64,000 nucleotides of DNA. It comes from Rhodanobacter sp. Root480. Its GTDB lineage: Bacteria; Pseudomonadota; Gammaproteobacteria; Xanthomonadales; Rhodanobacteraceae. Of this stretch, positions 17,852 to 28,597 are shown in pieces. A program made the translations under genes and the position numbers. The notes beneath the pieces were generated by a model. That model worked only from the letters and a program-made list of their open reading frames with translations. It was not told the origin of the DNA and made no database searches. The stretch is from contig NZ_LMEX01000002.1 of assembly GCF_001426645.1 (NCBI RefSeq), forward strand, positions 62,001 through 126,000. Reading direction: 5' to 3'. How positions within the stretch are numbered: position 1 is the first letter of the stretch; every line of letters starts with the position of its first letter.

Positions 17852-20800
17852 TCAGTCGCACCACACGCGGGCGTTGCGGAACATGCGCATCCACGGTGAA
17901 TCCTCACCCCAGTTTTCCGGATGCCAGCTCAACTGCACGCTGCGGAACACGCGCTCCGGATGCGGCATCAGGATGGTCACGCGGCCATCGGCGGCGGTGA
18001 AGCCGGCCAGGCCGCCGGGCGAACCGTTGGTGTTGAGCGGGAAGTTCTCGGTGGGCTTGCCGCGGTTGTCGACGAAGCGCACTGCGCCGTGCGACTTGGA
18101 CGGGCTGCATACCTGCGGAAAACTGACCCGGCCCTCGCCGTGCGCCACCGCCACCGGAATCCGCGAGCCGGTCATGCCCTTGAAGAACAGGCTGGGCGAA
18201 TCGAGGATTTCCAGCGTGGCCACGCGCGATTCGTACTGCTCCGACGCGTTGCGCAGGAACTTCGGCCAGTGCTGCGCGCCGGGAATGATTTCCTTCAGCT
18301 GCGACAGCATCTGGCAGCCGTTGCACACGCCCAGCGCGAACTTCGTCTCGTCGGCGAAGAACGCGGTGAACTGCTCGCGCAAGTCGTCGTTGTAGAGGAT
18401 CGAAGTGGCCCAGCCGCGGCCCGCGCCAAGCACGTCGCCGTAGGAGAACCCGCCGCACGCCGCGAAACCGCGGAAGTCGGCCAGCTTCACGCGGCCGCTG
18501 GCGAGATCCGACATGTGCACGTCCACCGCGTCGAAGCCGGCGCGGGTGAACGCCGCGGCCATCTCCACCTGGCCGTTGACGCCCTGCTCGCGCAGTATCG
18601 CGATGCGCGGCCGCTGGCCCTTGGCGATGAGCGCGGCGGCAACGTCCTGCGTCGGGTCGAACGTGAGCTTTGGCGAGATGCCCGGGTCGGCATCGTCCAG
18701 CCGCCATTCCAGCTCGGCGTCGGCGCTGAGCGGGTTGTCGCGCAGGCGCTGCATGGCGTGGCTGGTTTCGTTCCAGGCCGCGTACAGCGTGCTCCAGTTC
18801 CACTTGAACAAGGTGTCGCTGCCGTTGAACAGCTTGATGCCCAGCTTTTCTTTTGGACGTCCAATCCGGTGGCTGCAACCGGCGAGGTCGTATTTCACCA
18901 GCAGGCTCTCGAACGCCTCGCGGTTGGCATCCGCCACCTGCAACACGGCGCCCAGTTCCTCGTTGAACAGCGCGCGCATGGCCGCTTCGGCCCAGCCGTC
19001 CAGATGGATTTCCAGGCCGCAATGGCCGGCGAAGGCCATCTCCAGCAAGGTGACGATGACGCCGCCGTCGGAGCGGTCGTGATAGGCCAGTAACAGGCCG
19101 TTGGCATTCGCCTCCTGCACCAGTTCGAACAGCGCGCGCAGCCGCTTCGCGTCATCGAGATCCGGCGGCACGCCGCCGCCGCGGTTGAATACCTGGGTCA
19201 GCGCGGAGCCGCCCAGGCGGTCGCGGCCGGCGCCCAGATCGACCAGCCACAGGGACGAGTGGCCGCGATCGAGCTTCAGTTGCGGGGTCAGCGTGCGGCG
19301 CACGTCGCCCACGCGGGCGAAGCCGGTGATCACCAGCGACACCGGCGACACCGTGCGCTGTGGCGTGCCACCGTCCTGCCACACCGTCTGCATCGACAGC
19401 GAGTCCTTGCCGACGGGGATGGAAATATCGAGTTCGGGGCACAGCTCCATGCCCACCGCGTGCACCGCATCGAACAACGCGGCGTCCTCGCCCGGATGGT
19501 TGACCGCGGCCATCCAGTTGGCCGACAGCCGGATCTCGCCGAGTGAGGCGATCGGTGCGGCGGCCAGGTTGGTGATCGCCTCGCCCACCGCCAGCCGCGC
19601 CGCATCGGCGCTGCTGAGCAAGGCCACCGGCGCGCGTTCGGCCATCGCCATCGCCTCGCCCGCGTAACCGTCGAAATCGGCGATGGTCACCGCGCAATCG
19701 GCGACCGGCACCTGCCACGGGCCGACCATCGGGTCGCGCGCATTGAGGCCGCCCACGGTGCGGTCGCCGATGGTGATCAGGAAGCTCTTGCTGCCCACGC
19801 CGGGCAACCGCAGCACGCGCAGCAGCGCCTCGTCCATGCCGATGCCGGTGAGGTCGGGCACCAGGTCCACGCGCGGCTTGATGCGGGTGGCGTCGCGATG
19901 CATGCGCGGCGGCTTGCCAAACAGCACGTCCATCGGCAGGTCGATCACGGTCAGCTCGCGGCGCGGATCGGTCAGCACCAGTTGGCGTTCGGCGGTGGCG
20001 TCGCCCACGACGGCATACGGGCAACGCTCGCGCACGCACATGGCTTCGAATTGGGCCAGATTTTCCGGCGCGATGGCCAGCACGTAGCGTTCCTGCGACT
20101 CGTTGCTCCACACCTGCATCGGCGACAGCGAAGGATCGTCGCAGGGGATTTTCGACAGGTCGATCACGCCGCCCACGTCGGCGTCGTTGAGCAATTCCGG
20201 GATGGCGTTGGACAGGCCGCCCGCGCCCACGTCATGCACGCTGACGATGGGGTTGGCCTCGCCCAGCGCGCAGCAGGCGTCGATCACTTCCTGGCAGCGC
20301 CGTTCCATTTCGGGGTTGTCGCGTTGCACCGAGGCGAAGTCCAGCTCCGCGCTGGACGCGCCGCCGGCCACCGACGAGGCAGCACCGCCGCCCAGGCCGA
20401 TCAGCATCGCCGGGCCGCCCAGCACGATCACCTTGTTGCCCGGCTGCACCGGATGCTTCAGCACGTGGCCCGCGCGCAGGTTGGCCAGACCGCCGGCCAG
20501 CATGATCGGCTTGTCGTAGCCGCGGCGCAGGCCGGCTTCGCCGGTCTCGTGCTCGTAACTGCGGAAATAGCCGCCCAGGCAGGGGCGGCCGAATTCGTTG
20601 TTGAACGCGGCCGCGCCCAGCGGGCCGTCGCGCATGATCTCGAACGCGCTGGCCATCCGCGGCGGCAGAGGGCGCTCCACTTCCCACGGCTGCGGGTGGC
20701 CGGGGATGCGCAGGTCGGAGACCGAGAAACCGGTGAGACCGGCCTTTGGCTTGCCGCCGCGACCGGTGGCGCCTTCGTCGCGGATCTCGCCGCCCGCGCC

Positions 20801-21721
20801 GGTGGCCGCACCGGGCCAGGGCGCGATCGCGGTGGGGTGGTTGTGCGTTTCCACCTTGATCGCGAAGTCGATGCGCTCCTCGATGCCGCGCCACACGCCA
20901 TCATCCGGGTCGGTGAAGAAGCGCTTGCCGTTGCTGCCCTCGATCACCGCCGCGTTGTCCGAATACGCAGACAGCGTGTACGCCGGCGAGCGCTGGTGGG
21001 TGTGCTTGATCATGCCGAACAGGGTCTTGTCCTGCGCCTCGCCATCCACCGTCCAGCTGGCGTTGAACACCTTGTGCCGGCAGTGCTCGGAGTTGGCCTG
21101 GGCGAACATGAAAAGTTCGGCGTCGGTGGGGTCGCGGCCCAGTTCGGCGTAACGGTCGGCCAGGTAGTCGATCTCGTCGTCGGCCAGCGCCAGGCCCAGC
21201 CGCTTGTTGGCCTCGGCCAGCGCGCCGCGCGCGTCATCGCCCAGCGCGATGTATTGCAGATCGCCCGGCGCGCCACCCAGGAACAGGCTGTGTGCGTCTT
21301 CGATACGGCTCAACACCGATTGCGTCATCGCATCGTGCAGCAGCGCCATCACCGCTTCGTGGGCAGGCGTGCCGGCGTCCGGCAGGCCACCGATCTGCCA
21401 GGCCAGGCCGCGCTCCACTCGCCGCACGTCGGCGCCGAAACCGGCGCCGTGCAGGATGTCGGTGGCCTTGCTCGACCACGGCGAAATCGTGCCCAGCCGC
21501 GGCACCACCCACAGCGTGGCCGGCTCCGGCGCGGCATCCTTCGCTTCCAGCACGGCCAGCAACCGCTGGCGCAGCACGCCTTCGGGCGCGGCATCGGCGT
21601 CGATGAAATAGACAAACCACGACGCCTGCACGCGCACACCGTGATGCAGGGCATCCAGGCGGGCGTTGAGGCGTTCGAGGCGGAACGGCGAGAGGGCGCT
21701 CTGCCCGTCGAGTGCGATCAT
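17852..21721 (-). CDS. purL: Phosphoribosylformylglycinamidine synthase
   Basis: The 1289-residue single-chain enzyme (E. coli PurL has 1295) makes FGAM from FGAR, ATP and glutamine in purine synthesis. The N-terminal PurS-like part, the twin synthetase domains and the C-terminal glutaminase domain are all present. The glutaminase nucleophile is Cys1133 in GVCNGCQML; the matching HPERVF segment is near the end. The ATP-site region contains [31 protein letters not shown]. The long antisense open frame opposite it is a codon-bias shadow. Confidence 0.98.
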   Translation of the reverse strand: MIALDGQSALSPFRLERLNARLDALHHGVRVQASWFVYFIDADAAPEGVLRQRLLAVLEAKDAAPEPATLWVVPRLGTISPWSSKATDILHGAGFGADVRRVERGLAWQIGGLPDAGTPAHEAVMALLHDAMTQSVLSRIEDAHSLFLGGAPGDLQYIALGDDARGALAEANKRLGLALADDEIDYLADRYAELGRDPTDAELFMFAQANSEHCRHKVFNASWTVDGEAQDKTLFGMIKHTHQRSPAYTLSAYSDNAAVIEGSNGKRFFTDPDDGVWRGIEERIDFAIKVETHNHPTAIAPWPGAATGAGGEIRDEGATGRGGKPKAGLTGFSVSDLRIPGHPQPWEVERPLPPRMASAFEIMRDGPLGAAAFNNEFGRPCLGGYFRSYEHETGEAGLRRGYDKPIMLAGGLANLRAGHVLKHPVQPGNKVIVLGGPAMLIGLGGGAASSVAGGASSAELDFASVQRDNPEMERRCQEVIDACCALGEANPIVSVHDVGAGGLSNAIPELLNDADVGGVIDLSKIPCDDPSLSPMQVWSNESQERYVLAIAPENLAQFEAMCVRERCPYAVVGDATAERQLVLTDPRRELTVIDLPMDVLFGKPPRMHRDATRIKPRVDLVPDLTGIGMDEALLRVLRLPGVGSKSFLITIGDRTVGGLNARDPMVGPWQVPVADCAVTIADFDGYAGEAMAMAERAPVALLSSADAARLAVGEAITNLAAAPIASLGEIRLSANWMAAVNHPGEDAALFDAVHAVGMELCPELDISIPVGKDSLSMQTVWQDGGTPQRTVSPVSLVITGFARVGDVRRTLTPQLKLDRGHSSLWLVDLGAGRDRLGGSALTQVFNRGGGVPPDLDDAKRLRALFELVQEANANGLLLAYHDRSDGGVIVTLLEMAFAGHCGLEIHLDGWAEAAMRALFNEELGAVLQVADANREAFESLLVKYDLAGCSHRIGRPKEKLGIKLFNGSDTLFKWNWSTLYAAWNETSHAMQRLRDNPLSADAELEWRLDDADPGISPKLTFDPTQDVAAALIAKGQRPRIAILREQGVNGQVEMAAAFTRAGFDAVDVHMSDLASGRVKLADFRGFAACGGFSYGDVLGAGRGWATSILYNDDLREQFTAFFADETKFALGVCNGCQMLSQLKEIIPGAQHWPKFLRNASEQYESRVATLEILDSPSLFFKGMTGSRIPVAVAHGEGRVSFPQVCSPSKSHGAVRFVDNRGKPTENFPLNTNGSPGGLAGFTAADGRVTILMPHPERVFRSVQLSWHPENWGEDSPWMRMFRNARVWCD

Positions 21722-21820
21722 GCGGGGAACGGCGCTATGCGAGGGGAAACGCCCATTCTAACCGACCTGCCCGCCCGAGGTCTGCTGATGGGGCATCCTG
21801 CGGCAGAAACCCGGCATTAC

Positions 21821-21890
21821 CTGTAGGAGCGGCTTCAGCCGCGACCCGCCTCCCCGCACAGGCCGGTCGCGGCTGAAGCCGCTCCTACAG
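21821..21890. repeat. Paired REP-like element, copy 2
   Basis: CTGTAGGAGCGGCTTCAGCC and its reverse complement flank a short spacer with pairing GCGACC/GGTCGC ends. It lies between the 5' end of purL and the 3' end of dsbC. Confidence 0.9.
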
Positions 21891-21900
21891 AACAGCCAGC

Positions 21901-22692
21901 TCAGCTGCCTTTCTGCAGCGCGATCAGCATTTGCTCGGGGGTCACATAACCGCCCAGCGTGCGGCCATCGGGCGCGACGATGGTGGGCGTGCCGCTGACG
22001 CCCAGTTTCATGCCCAGGTCGAACTGGTCCGCCACCGGGTTGGTGCAGGTGGCAGCGGCCGGGGCCTTGCCTGCGATGGCGGCGCTGAAGGCCGCCTTGC
22101 GATCGGCCGCGCACCAGATCGACGCCATTTCGCTATAGGTCGCGGTGGGTTTGCCCGAGGTGCTGGCGATGCCTTCACGCGGCCAGGCCAGGTATTCCAC
22201 CGCGATGCCGGCCTTGTTGAAGGCGGCGATGTGCTCATGCAGCGCGCGGCAATAGCCACAGTTGATATCGGTGAACACGGTGACGGTGTATTTCGGGTTC
22301 GCCGGCGCGAACACGATGCGCTGCGAGGCGGGCACCTTGGCCAGTTCCGCCTTGCGGAAGCGGGCCCACGCCGCGTTGCTCAGGTTCTTCTTCTGCGTCA
22401 GGTCGATCAGGTCGCCGTTGAGCAAGTAGCGGCCGTCGCTGCTGAGGTACATCAGCTGGCCCGAGGCGATCACCTGATAGAAGCCCGGCAGCGCCGCCGG
22501 CTCCACCGCATCCACCTGCACGCCGGGCGCCAGCGTTTTGAGCGCGTTCCGCACCATGGTGTTGACGGCGGGAGTGACCTTCAGGGGAGCCGGCTCGACC
22601 GCACTCGCAGCACCCATCGCTGTCGCGCTGGCGAGCATTGCGCTGGCGACCATCAGGCCGGCGCACGTCGCCAGCAGCCATTTCTTCGACAT
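21901..22692 (-). CDS. dsbC: Thiol:disulfide interchange protein DsbC
   Basis: The 263-residue periplasmic protein has a signal peptide, an N-terminal dimerisation domain (about residues 37-105) and a thioredoxin domain with the active site CGYC at 145-148 and the cis-proline segment VSGTPTIVAPDGR. DsbC isomerises wrong disulfide bonds; its partner DsbD is not in the window. A second cysteine pair (IWCAADRK and AATCTNP) is also retained. The adjacency to xerD is the same as in E. coli (xerD-dsbC-recJ), which supports the assignment, although recJ is absent here. Confidence 0.93.
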   Translation of the reverse strand: MSKKWLLATCAGLMVASAMLASATAMGAASAVEPAPLKVTPAVNTMVRNALKTLAPGVQVDAVEPAALPGFYQVIASGQLMYLSSDGRYLLNGDLIDLTQKKNLSNAAWARFRKAELAKVPASQRIVFAPANPKYTVTVFTDINCGYCRALHEHIAAFNKAGIAVEYLAWPREGIASTSGKPTATYSEMASIWCAADRKAAFSAAIAGKAPAAATCTNPVADQFDLGMKLGVSGTPTIVAPDGRTLGGYVTPEQMLIALQKGS

Positions 22693-22774
22693 CACGACCT
22701 CGTTCGATCCGGCTTGGCCGGGCATGACCGGCGATTCTCGCATAGTCCGCTGAACCGGCCTGGTCCGCGCACGA

Positions 22775-23692
22775 TCATCCGCGCGGGTGGTGCTGCGCGT
22801 GCAGCCGCTTCAATCCCTCCTTCGCCACCAGGGTGTAGATCTGGGTGGTGCTGAGCGAGCTGTGGCCCAGCAGCATCTGCAGCGCGCGCAGGTCGGCGCC
22901 GTGGTTGAGCAGGTGGGTGGCGAACGAGTGGCGCAGCACGTGCGGCGATATGCGCTTGGGGTTGATGCCCACCTGCGCCGCGTAGCGCTTCACCAGCAAC
23001 CAGAACATCTGCCGCGTCATGCCGCTGCCGCGCTGGCTGAGGAACAGCGCCGGCGGCTGGCGCGCGCCGGCCAGTGGCGGACGCGCGTCGGCCAGATAGT
23101 TGCCGATGTGTTCCAGCGCCACCTCACCCACCGGCACCAGCCGATCCTTGCCGCCCTTGCCGGTGACCCGCAGCACGCCCTGGCGCGCGTTGAACCCGGC
23201 CAGCGGCAGCTCGACCAGCTCCGACACGCGCAGGCCGCAGGCGTACATCAGCTCCAGCATGGCGCGGTCGCGCAGCCCAAGAGTGCTGCCTAGGTCGGGC
23301 GCGGCCAGCAGGCTTTCGATCTCACGCTCGGCCAGCGCCTTGGGCAGGCTGCGCGGCAGGCGCGGCCGCTCGATCAGGGCGGTGGGATCGACGAACGAGG
23401 GCTCGTCGCGGGCGATGGCCGCGTAATAGCGGCGAAACGTGGATTGCCGCCGCGCCATCGAACGGATCGCCCCCGCGCAGGCCGCGTGGTAGGCGGAGAT
23501 GTCCTCGCGCCGCGCCGTGCGCAACTGCCGCCCGCGTCCGGCCAGCCACGCGGCCAGCGCCTGCAGGTCGCGGCGATACGCTTCCAGCGTACGATCCGCC
23601 AGGCCGTCCTCCGACCATAGCCGTTCGAGAAACGCGGCAATGCCCGCGCGGTCGGCTTCGGCGATACTGGCCGGGTTTTCTTCCTTCGTCAT
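22775..23692 (-). CDS. xerD: Site-specific tyrosine recombinase XerD
   Basis: The 305-residue recombinase resolves chromosome dimers at dif with XerC and FtsK. The catalytic set is complete: Arg155 (CGLRVSEL), Lys179 (VTGKGGKDR), His251 and Arg254 (HVLRHSF), His277 (LLGHSS) and Tyr286 (TTQIYTL). The N-terminal SAM-like domain spans about 10-95. The start MTKEEN is chosen; an in-frame ATG six codons earlier (23710) is possible. The longer open frame upstream is not coding. It is 82 bp from dsbC on the same strand and divergent from the RDD gene. Length and neighbour argue for the housekeeping enzyme rather than a mobile integrase. Confidence 0.94.
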   Translation of the reverse strand: MTKEENPASIAEADRAGIAAFLERLWSEDGLADRTLEAYRRDLQALAAWLAGRGRQLRTARREDISAYHAACAGAIRSMARRQSTFRRYYAAIARDEPSFVDPTALIERPRLPRSLPKALAEREIESLLAAPDLGSTLGLRDRAMLELMYACGLRVSELVELPLAGFNARQGVLRVTGKGGKDRLVPVGEVALEHIGNYLADARPPLAGARQPPALFLSQRGSGMTRQMFWLLVKRYAAQVGINPKRISPHVLRHSFATHLLNHGADLRALQMLLGHSSLSTTQIYTLVAKEGLKRLHAQHHPRG

Positions 23693-23741
23693 GCGCTCGA
23701 TGCTGGCCATTGCGCGCGCAACACGCAAGCGATCCACACTG

Positions 23742-24239
23742 ATGTCCAGCACCTTTCCCACCGCCCCGCCCTGCCCGCTGTGGCGCCGATTGACGGCGCT
23801 GGTGTACGACCTGCTGATCGTGCTGGCGATCATGATGGTGGCGAACATGCTGGGCCTGCTGGTCACCGGCGGCCGGCTGCTGGACGAGCAGCAGCATCTG
23901 CGCGCCTGGTGGTTTCCGCTGTTCGAGGCGGCCTGCGTGGGCGGGTATTTCGTGGCGTCGTGGCGACGCGGCGGGCAGACCATCGGCATGCGACCGTGGC
24001 GCATCCGCCTGACCACCGCCGCTGGCGACACACCCTCGTGGCCGCAGTCGCTGATTCGCCTGGGTGTCGCCGCCGCACCGTGGTTTTTGCTGGGCCTCAC
24101 CCACTGGGTCGGGCTTCGACTGGCGCTGTGGGCCGTGCTGGTGGCGTGGGTCGTCTGGTACATACCGGCATTGATCGATCCGCGCCGCCGCGCCGTGCAC
24201 GATATCGTTGCCGGCACCGAAATCCGTTCACCACCCTGA
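23742..24239 (+). CDS. RDD family membrane protein
   Basis: The 165-residue protein has the RDD domain with four or so membrane helices: LTALVYDLLIVLAIMMVANM, FEAACVGGYFVASW, LIRLGVAAAPWFLLGL and WAVLVAWVVWYIPAL. The family signature runs from WRRLTALVYD (Arg and Asp in the first helix) through RRGGQTIGMRPWRIRL to DPRRRAVHDIVAGT. The function is not known. It is divergent from xerD. The methyltransferase gene begins 40 bp downstream, so the two are probably one transcript. Confidence 0.9.
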   Translation: MSSTFPTAPPCPLWRRLTALVYDLLIVLAIMMVANMLGLLVTGGRLLDEQQHLRAWWFPLFEAACVGGYFVASWRRGGQTIGMRPWRIRLTTAAGDTPSWPQSLIRLGVAAAPWFLLGLTHWVGLRLALWAVLVAWVVWYIPALIDPRRRAVHDIVAGTEIRSPP

Positions 24240-24279
24240 TTCCCACCGTCGCCCCGCCCGCGCAGGACCCCAACCGCCC

Positions 24280-25032
24280 ATGCCAAGCCCCGCCCGCGAC
24301 AGCCGCAGCAACGATGACCTCATTCGTGCCAACCGCGGCTTCTATGAATCGCTGTGGGCCGACGCGCATCTGATGGAACCGCAACGCTTCAACACCTGGC
24401 CACTGGTGCGCGAACTGGTCGCCACCGCACCGCGCCGGCTGGAGGTAGCCCCGGGCCTGCGTCCGCGCCTGCCGCTGGAAGACACCTGTTTCATCGACCT
24501 CAGCCACGCCGCCCTGCGCCAGTTGCGCCAGCGCGGTGCGAATGCCGCGCACGGCATGATCGGCGCGCTGCCCTGCGCCAGTGCCAGCTTCGACCTGGTG
24601 TGCGCGCTGGACATCCTGGAGCACGTGGCCGACGACGAAGGCGCACTGCGCGAACTGGCGCGCGTGGCCGCACCGGGCGCGACGGTGTTGCTTTCGGTGC
24701 CGCTGCATCAGCACGCGTGGACGGCGTTCGATGAATTCGTGGGCCATTGCCGCCGCTACGAGCCGGACCGGATCATGACGCTGCTGGCACAGCACGGCTT
24801 CACCATCGAGCAGAGCGCCGTGTACGGCATGCAACCCAAATCCTCGCGTCTGCTGGAGCTGGGCCAATGGTTCCTGGTGCACCGGCGCCAGCGCGCGATG
24901 TGGTGGTACAACCGCGTGTTCATGCCGCTGGGCGTGCGCTTCCAGAAGCCGCTGCAGTGGCGCGACGGCATGGGCGACACCGAGGGCGTGGATGAGCTGC
25001 TGCTGCGCTGCCGTTTCTCGCCAAGTGATTGA
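24280..25032 (+). CDS. Class I SAM-dependent methyltransferase
   Basis: The 250-residue protein has a type-11 methyltransferase core. Instead of the usual GxGxG it has RRLEVAPGLRPRLP, and the Asp/Glu pair comes later as CFIDLSHAALRQLR. GALPCASASFDLVCALDILEHVADDEGALRELARVAAPGATVLLSVP gives motifs post-I to III. The substrate is unknown; PLHQHAWTAFDEFVGHCRRYEPDRI is a typical loop of sugar- or lipid-modifying members. The start at MPSPARDS was chosen because it follows the RDD stop closely and no earlier ribosome site is visible. Confidence 0.85.
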   Translation: MPSPARDSRSNDDLIRANRGFYESLWADAHLMEPQRFNTWPLVRELVATAPRRLEVAPGLRPRLPLEDTCFIDLSHAALRQLRQRGANAAHGMIGALPCASASFDLVCALDILEHVADDEGALRELARVAAPGATVLLSVPLHQHAWTAFDEFVGHCRRYEPDRIMTLLAQHGFTIEQSAVYGMQPKSSRLLELGQWFLVHRRQRAMWWYNRVFMPLGVRFQKPLQWRDGMGDTEGVDELLLRCRFSPSD

Positions 25033-25123
25033 TTAGGCAGGCCACCACTGCTTTTGCGGCGACGCAACACCCGGCGCTCAAAAGGGCTAAGATGGCGCCT
25101 TTCGTCGCAGGCACACCCGCCCC

Positions 25124-26377
25124 ATGCTTTATCAAATCCACGAATGGCAACGCTCGTTTCTCGGCCCGTTGAGCTACTTCGCGCAGGCCAACGCGCGCAT
25201 GCTCAATGACCATGCCAGCCCGCTGTCGCAATGGCCGGGCGTGCAGCGGATGGCGGCGGGTTTCGAGCTGATCCACCGGCTGGGCAAGGATTACGAGAAG
25301 CCGGAATTCGGCATCCACAGCGCGCTGGCCCACGAGCACGAGATCGCGGTGATCGAACGCGTGGCGCTGGACAAGCCGTTTTGCCAGCTGAAGCGCTTCA
25401 AGCGTTTCAGCGACGACCCGGCCACCATCGAGAAAATGAAGGCCGACCCGGTGGTGCTGGTGGTGGCGCCGCTGTCCGGCCATCACGCCACGCTGCTGCG
25501 CGACACCGTGCGCACGCTGCTGCGCGAGCACAAGGTCTACATCACCGACTGGGTCGACGCGCGCATGGTGCCCGCCGAGGCCGGTACCTTCGGGCTCGAC
25601 GATTACGTGGCGTACATCGAGGAGTTCATCCGCCATATCGGCGCGCGCGAGCTGCACGTGATCTCGGTGTGCCAGCCCACCGTGCCGGTGCTGGCAGCGG
25701 TGTCGCTGATGGCCGCGCGCGGTGAGGACACACCGCTCAGCCTCACCATGATGGGCGGCCCGATCGACCCGCGCCGCAGCCCCACCGGCGTCAACAACCT
25801 GGCCACCACGCAGCCGCTGTCGTGGTTCAAGAACAATGTGGTGCAGACCGTGCCGCCGAACTATCCCGGCCACGGCCGCGAGGTCTACCCGGGCTTCCTG
25901 CAGCACGCCGGCTTCATCGCGATGAACCCCAGCCGGCACCTCAGCTCGCACTGGGACTACTACCAGAACCTGCTGCGCGGCGATCAGGAAGACGCTGCCT
26001 CGCACCGCAAGTTCTACGACGAATACAACGCCGTGCTGGACATGCCGGCCGCGTTCTACCTGGACACCATTGCCACCGTCTTCCAGCAGTTCCTGCTGCC
26101 GCGCGGCCTGTGGGATGTGGCCGGCGAACGGGTGAATCCCGCCGCGATCACGAAGAGCGCGCTGCTCACCGTGGAAGGAGAACTGGACGACATCTCCGGC
26201 CTGGGCCAGACCCAGGCGGCACACGACCTGTGCAGCGGCATTCCCGCGAAACGCCGCGCGCACAAGGTGATCGAGGGCGCCGGCCACTACGGCATCTTCA
26301 GCGGCCGGCGCTGGCGCGAGAAGGTGTATCCGCAGGTGCGCGACTTCATCCGCAAGTTCGACCGCGCGATGAAGTAA
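25124..26377 (+). CDS. phaZ: Intracellular polyhydroxyalkanoate depolymerase
   Basis: The 417-residue enzyme mobilises stored polyhydroxybutyrate in the cytoplasm. The nucleophile elbow is HVISVCQPTVPVLAA, with Cys183 in place of the usual serine, which is the hallmark of the PhaZ1-type intracellular depolymerases of Ralstonia. The remaining triad residues fit VEGELDDISG (Asp) and EGAGHYGIFSG (His). No phaC synthase or phasin gene lies in the window. A strong terminator follows directly. Confidence 0.92.
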   Translation: MLYQIHEWQRSFLGPLSYFAQANARMLNDHASPLSQWPGVQRMAAGFELIHRLGKDYEKPEFGIHSALAHEHEIAVIERVALDKPFCQLKRFKRFSDDPATIEKMKADPVVLVVAPLSGHHATLLRDTVRTLLREHKVYITDWVDARMVPAEAGTFGLDDYVAYIEEFIRHIGARELHVISVCQPTVPVLAAVSLMAARGEDTPLSLTMMGGPIDPRRSPTGVNNLATTQPLSWFKNNVVQTVPPNYPGHGREVYPGFLQHAGFIAMNPSRHLSSHWDYYQNLLRGDQEDAASHRKFYDEYNAVLDMPAAFYLDTIATVFQQFLLPRGLWDVAGERVNPAAITKSALLTVEGELDDISGLGQTQAAHDLCSGIPAKRRAHKVIEGAGHYGIFSGRRWREKVYPQVRDFIRKFDRAMK

Positions 26378-26400
26378 GCCAGTTACGCGGTGACACCACG

Positions 26401-26440
26401 AACGACAAAGGCCGGCAAGTTGCCGGCCTTTGTCGTTTTT
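26401..26440 (+). terminator. Rho-independent terminator of phaZ
   Basis: AACGACAAAGGCCGGCAA pairs with TTGCCGGCCTTTGTCGTT around a two-base loop, followed by a T tract. It is the strongest terminator in the window. Confidence 0.92.
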
Positions 26441-26447
26441 GCATGCC

Positions 26448-26524
<77 letters not shown>

Positions 26525-26636
26525 GAACGGCAATTTTCGCATGGATTCGCCGGGGCGCGAAGAACGCCAGCGAGAGGCTCGGTAAATGACCACCTGCTAG
26601 AATGGTTTCTTTTTAAACCATTCAATGGAGACGCTC

Positions 26637-28172
26637 ATGTCCCATGCGATCCTGAAGTCGCTCGGCCTCGACCAGACCTTGTCCGGCACCTACCTGGGCC
26701 AGGGCGAATGGTCGGCCACGACCGACGCCGGCACGCTGCAGCCCACCAACCCGGCCACCGGTGAAGTGATCGCCAGCGTGCCCGCCACCAGCGCGGCCGA
26801 TTACGAAAAGCTGATCGCGCGTGCCCAGGCCGCGTTCAAGATCTGGCGCACCACGCCCGCGCCGCAGCGCGGCGAAGCGGTGCGCCTGTGCGGTGAGGCG
26901 TTGCGCAAGCACAAGGACGCGCTGGGTTCGCTGGTGGCGCTAGAGATGGGCAAGATCAAGCCCGAGGGCGATGGCGAAGTGCAGGAGATGATCGACATCG
27001 CGGACTTCGCCGTGGGCCAGAGCCGCATGCTTTACGGCTACACCATGCATTCGGAGCGCCCCGGCCACCGCATGTACGACCAGTACCATCCACTGGGCCT
27101 GGTCGGCATCATCAGCGCGTTCAACTTCCCCGTCGCGGTGTGGGCGTGGAATGCGATGCTGGCGACCATCGCCGGCGACATCTGCATCTGGAAGCCGTCG
27201 CCGAAGACACCGCTGTCGGCGATCGCCACGATCAGGATCTGCAACGAGGCGCTGAAGGCTGGCGGCTTCCCGGACCTGTTCTTCCTGTTCAACGATGCCG
27301 GCAGCGAGTTGGCGCAGAAGTTCGTGGATGACCGGCGCATCCCGCTGATCAGCTTCACCGGTTCCACCAAGGTCGGCCGCATGGTCGGCGAGCGCGTGGC
27401 CAAGCGCATGGGCCGTTCGCTGCTGGAGCTGGGCGGCAACAACGCCATCATCCTGGACGAGAGCGCCGAGCTGAAGCTGGCGATCCCCGCGATCGTGTTC
27501 GGCGCGGTGGGCACCGCCGGCCAGCGCTGCACCAGCACGCGCCGGCTGTTCGTGCACGAGTCGATCCACGACACCGTGGTCGACACGCTGGTGAAGGCGT
27601 ACAGCCAGGTGGAAGGCAAGATCGGCGATCCCACGCTGGCCACCACCCTGATGGGCCCGCTCAACAGCCCGGACGCGGTACAGGCGTATCTGGCGGCGAT
27701 CGAGAAGGCCAAGGCCGCGGGCGGCAACGTGCGCAGCGGCGGCAAGGCGCTCACCGATCGCAAGGGCAACTTCGTGCTGCCCACGATCATCACCGGGCTG
27801 AAGAACGACGATGAGGTGGTGCAGACTGAAACGTTCGCGCCGATCCTCTACGTGATGCCGTTCAAGACGCTGGACGAGGCGATCGAGTTGCAGAACAGCG
27901 TGCCGCAGGGTTTGTCCGCGGCAATCTTCACCCAGAACCTGAAAGCGGCCGAGCAGTACCTGTCGGCGGCCGGCTCCGATTGCGGCATCGCCAACGTCAA
28001 CATCGGCACCAGCGGCGCGGAAATCGGCGGCGCCTTCGGCGGCGAGAAGGACACTGGCGGCGGGCGCGAATCGGGTTCGGACGCGTGGAAGGTCTACATG
28101 CGCCGCCAGACCAATACCATCAACTACTCGGACGCGTTGCCACTGGCGCAGGGCATCAAGTTCGAGTTCTGA
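26637..28172 (+). CDS. Aldehyde dehydrogenase, ALDH7-type (aminoadipate/piperideine-6-carboxylate dehydrogenase-like)
   Basis: The 511-residue enzyme starts at [11 protein letters not shown], with GGAGA seven bases upstream. It has Glu264 (LLELGGNNA) and the nucleophile Cys298 ([12 protein letters not shown]), and Asn165 in [12 protein letters not shown]. The ALDH7-like segments [16 protein letters not shown] and [25 protein letters not shown] are diagnostic. These enzymes oxidise alpha-aminoadipate semialdehyde in lysine catabolism, or betaine and similar aldehydes. No lysine-degradation neighbour is present, so the substrate is uncertain. Confidence 0.88.
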   Translation: MSHAILKSLGLDQTLSGTYLGQGEWSATTDAGTLQPTNPATGEVIASVPATSAADYEKLIARAQAAFKIWRTTPAPQRGEAVRLCGEALRKHKDALGSLVALEMGKIKPEGDGEVQEMIDIADFAVGQSRMLYGYTMHSERPGHRMYDQYHPLGLVGIISAFNFPVAVWAWNAMLATIAGDICIWKPSPKTPLSAIATIRICNEALKAGGFPDLFFLFNDAGSELAQKFVDDRRIPLISFTGSTKVGRMVGERVAKRMGRSLLELGGNNAIILDESAELKLAIPAIVFGAVGTAGQRCTSTRRLFVHESIHDTVVDTLVKAYSQVEGKIGDPTLATTLMGPLNSPDAVQAYLAAIEKAKAAGGNVRSGGKALTDRKGNFVLPTIITGLKNDDEVVQTETFAPILYVMPFKTLDEAIELQNSVPQGLSAAIFTQNLKAAEQYLSAAGSDCGIANVNIGTSGAEIGGAFGGEKDTGGGRESGSDAWKVYMRRQTNTINYSDALPLAQGIKFEF

Positions 28173-28251
28173 TGCAGGCGACCTGGCCGCGGCACCCGCC
28201 GCGGCCGGCGCCACGCGAGACCGCGTTGTATCCCACAAGAGTGCGCGATCG

Positions 28252-28548
28252 ATGAGCTACCAACCGTCCCACCGCCCCGCTACAAACAGCACGTTGGCGA
28301 TCGTGAGCCTGGTCTTCGGCATCCTGGCGTGGTGCGTGTTGCCGTTCGTGGGTGCCCTGGTGGCGATCGTCTGCGGGCACATGGCGCGCGCGGACATCCG
28401 CCGCGCCAGCGTGGACGCCCCGATCGAAGGCGATGGCCTGGCCATCGCGGGCCTGGTGCTGGGCTACGTGCAAGTGCTGTCCGGCGTGGCGGTGGTCGCC
28501 TTCATCCTCGCCATGCTCTTCACCGGCCTGGGCTGGGTGACCTGGTAG
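28252..28548 (+). CDS. DUF4190 domain membrane protein
   Basis: The 98-residue protein has two membrane helices: residues about 15-42 (LAIVSLVFGILAWCVLPFVG region) and 64-95 (GLAIAGLVLGYVQVLSGVAV). They are joined by the HMARADIRR loop, a layout typical of DUF4190. Function is unknown. It begins 79 bp after the ALDH stop and may share its transcript. Confidence 0.85.
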   Translation: MSYQPSHRPATNSTLAIVSLVFGILAWCVLPFVGALVAIVCGHMARADIRRASVDAPIEGDGLAIAGLVLGYVQVLSGVAVVAFILAMLFTGLGWVTW

Positions 28549-28597
28549 CGGCCACGGCATCGGCTGCGCAGATATTGAACGGCTGACCGACCGGCCA

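Noticed and set aside
19898..21826. 642-codon open frame on the plus strand opposite purL
   Set aside because: Antisense to a well-supported essential gene. Its composition (Arg, Gly, His, Val rich) is the usual shadow of high-GC codon bias, and it has no motif or ribosome site.
22775..23692. Tyrosine recombinase as part of a mobile element
   Set aside because: The dsbC neighbour, the length and the complete motifs match chromosomal XerD, and no attachment repeats or cargo genes flank it.
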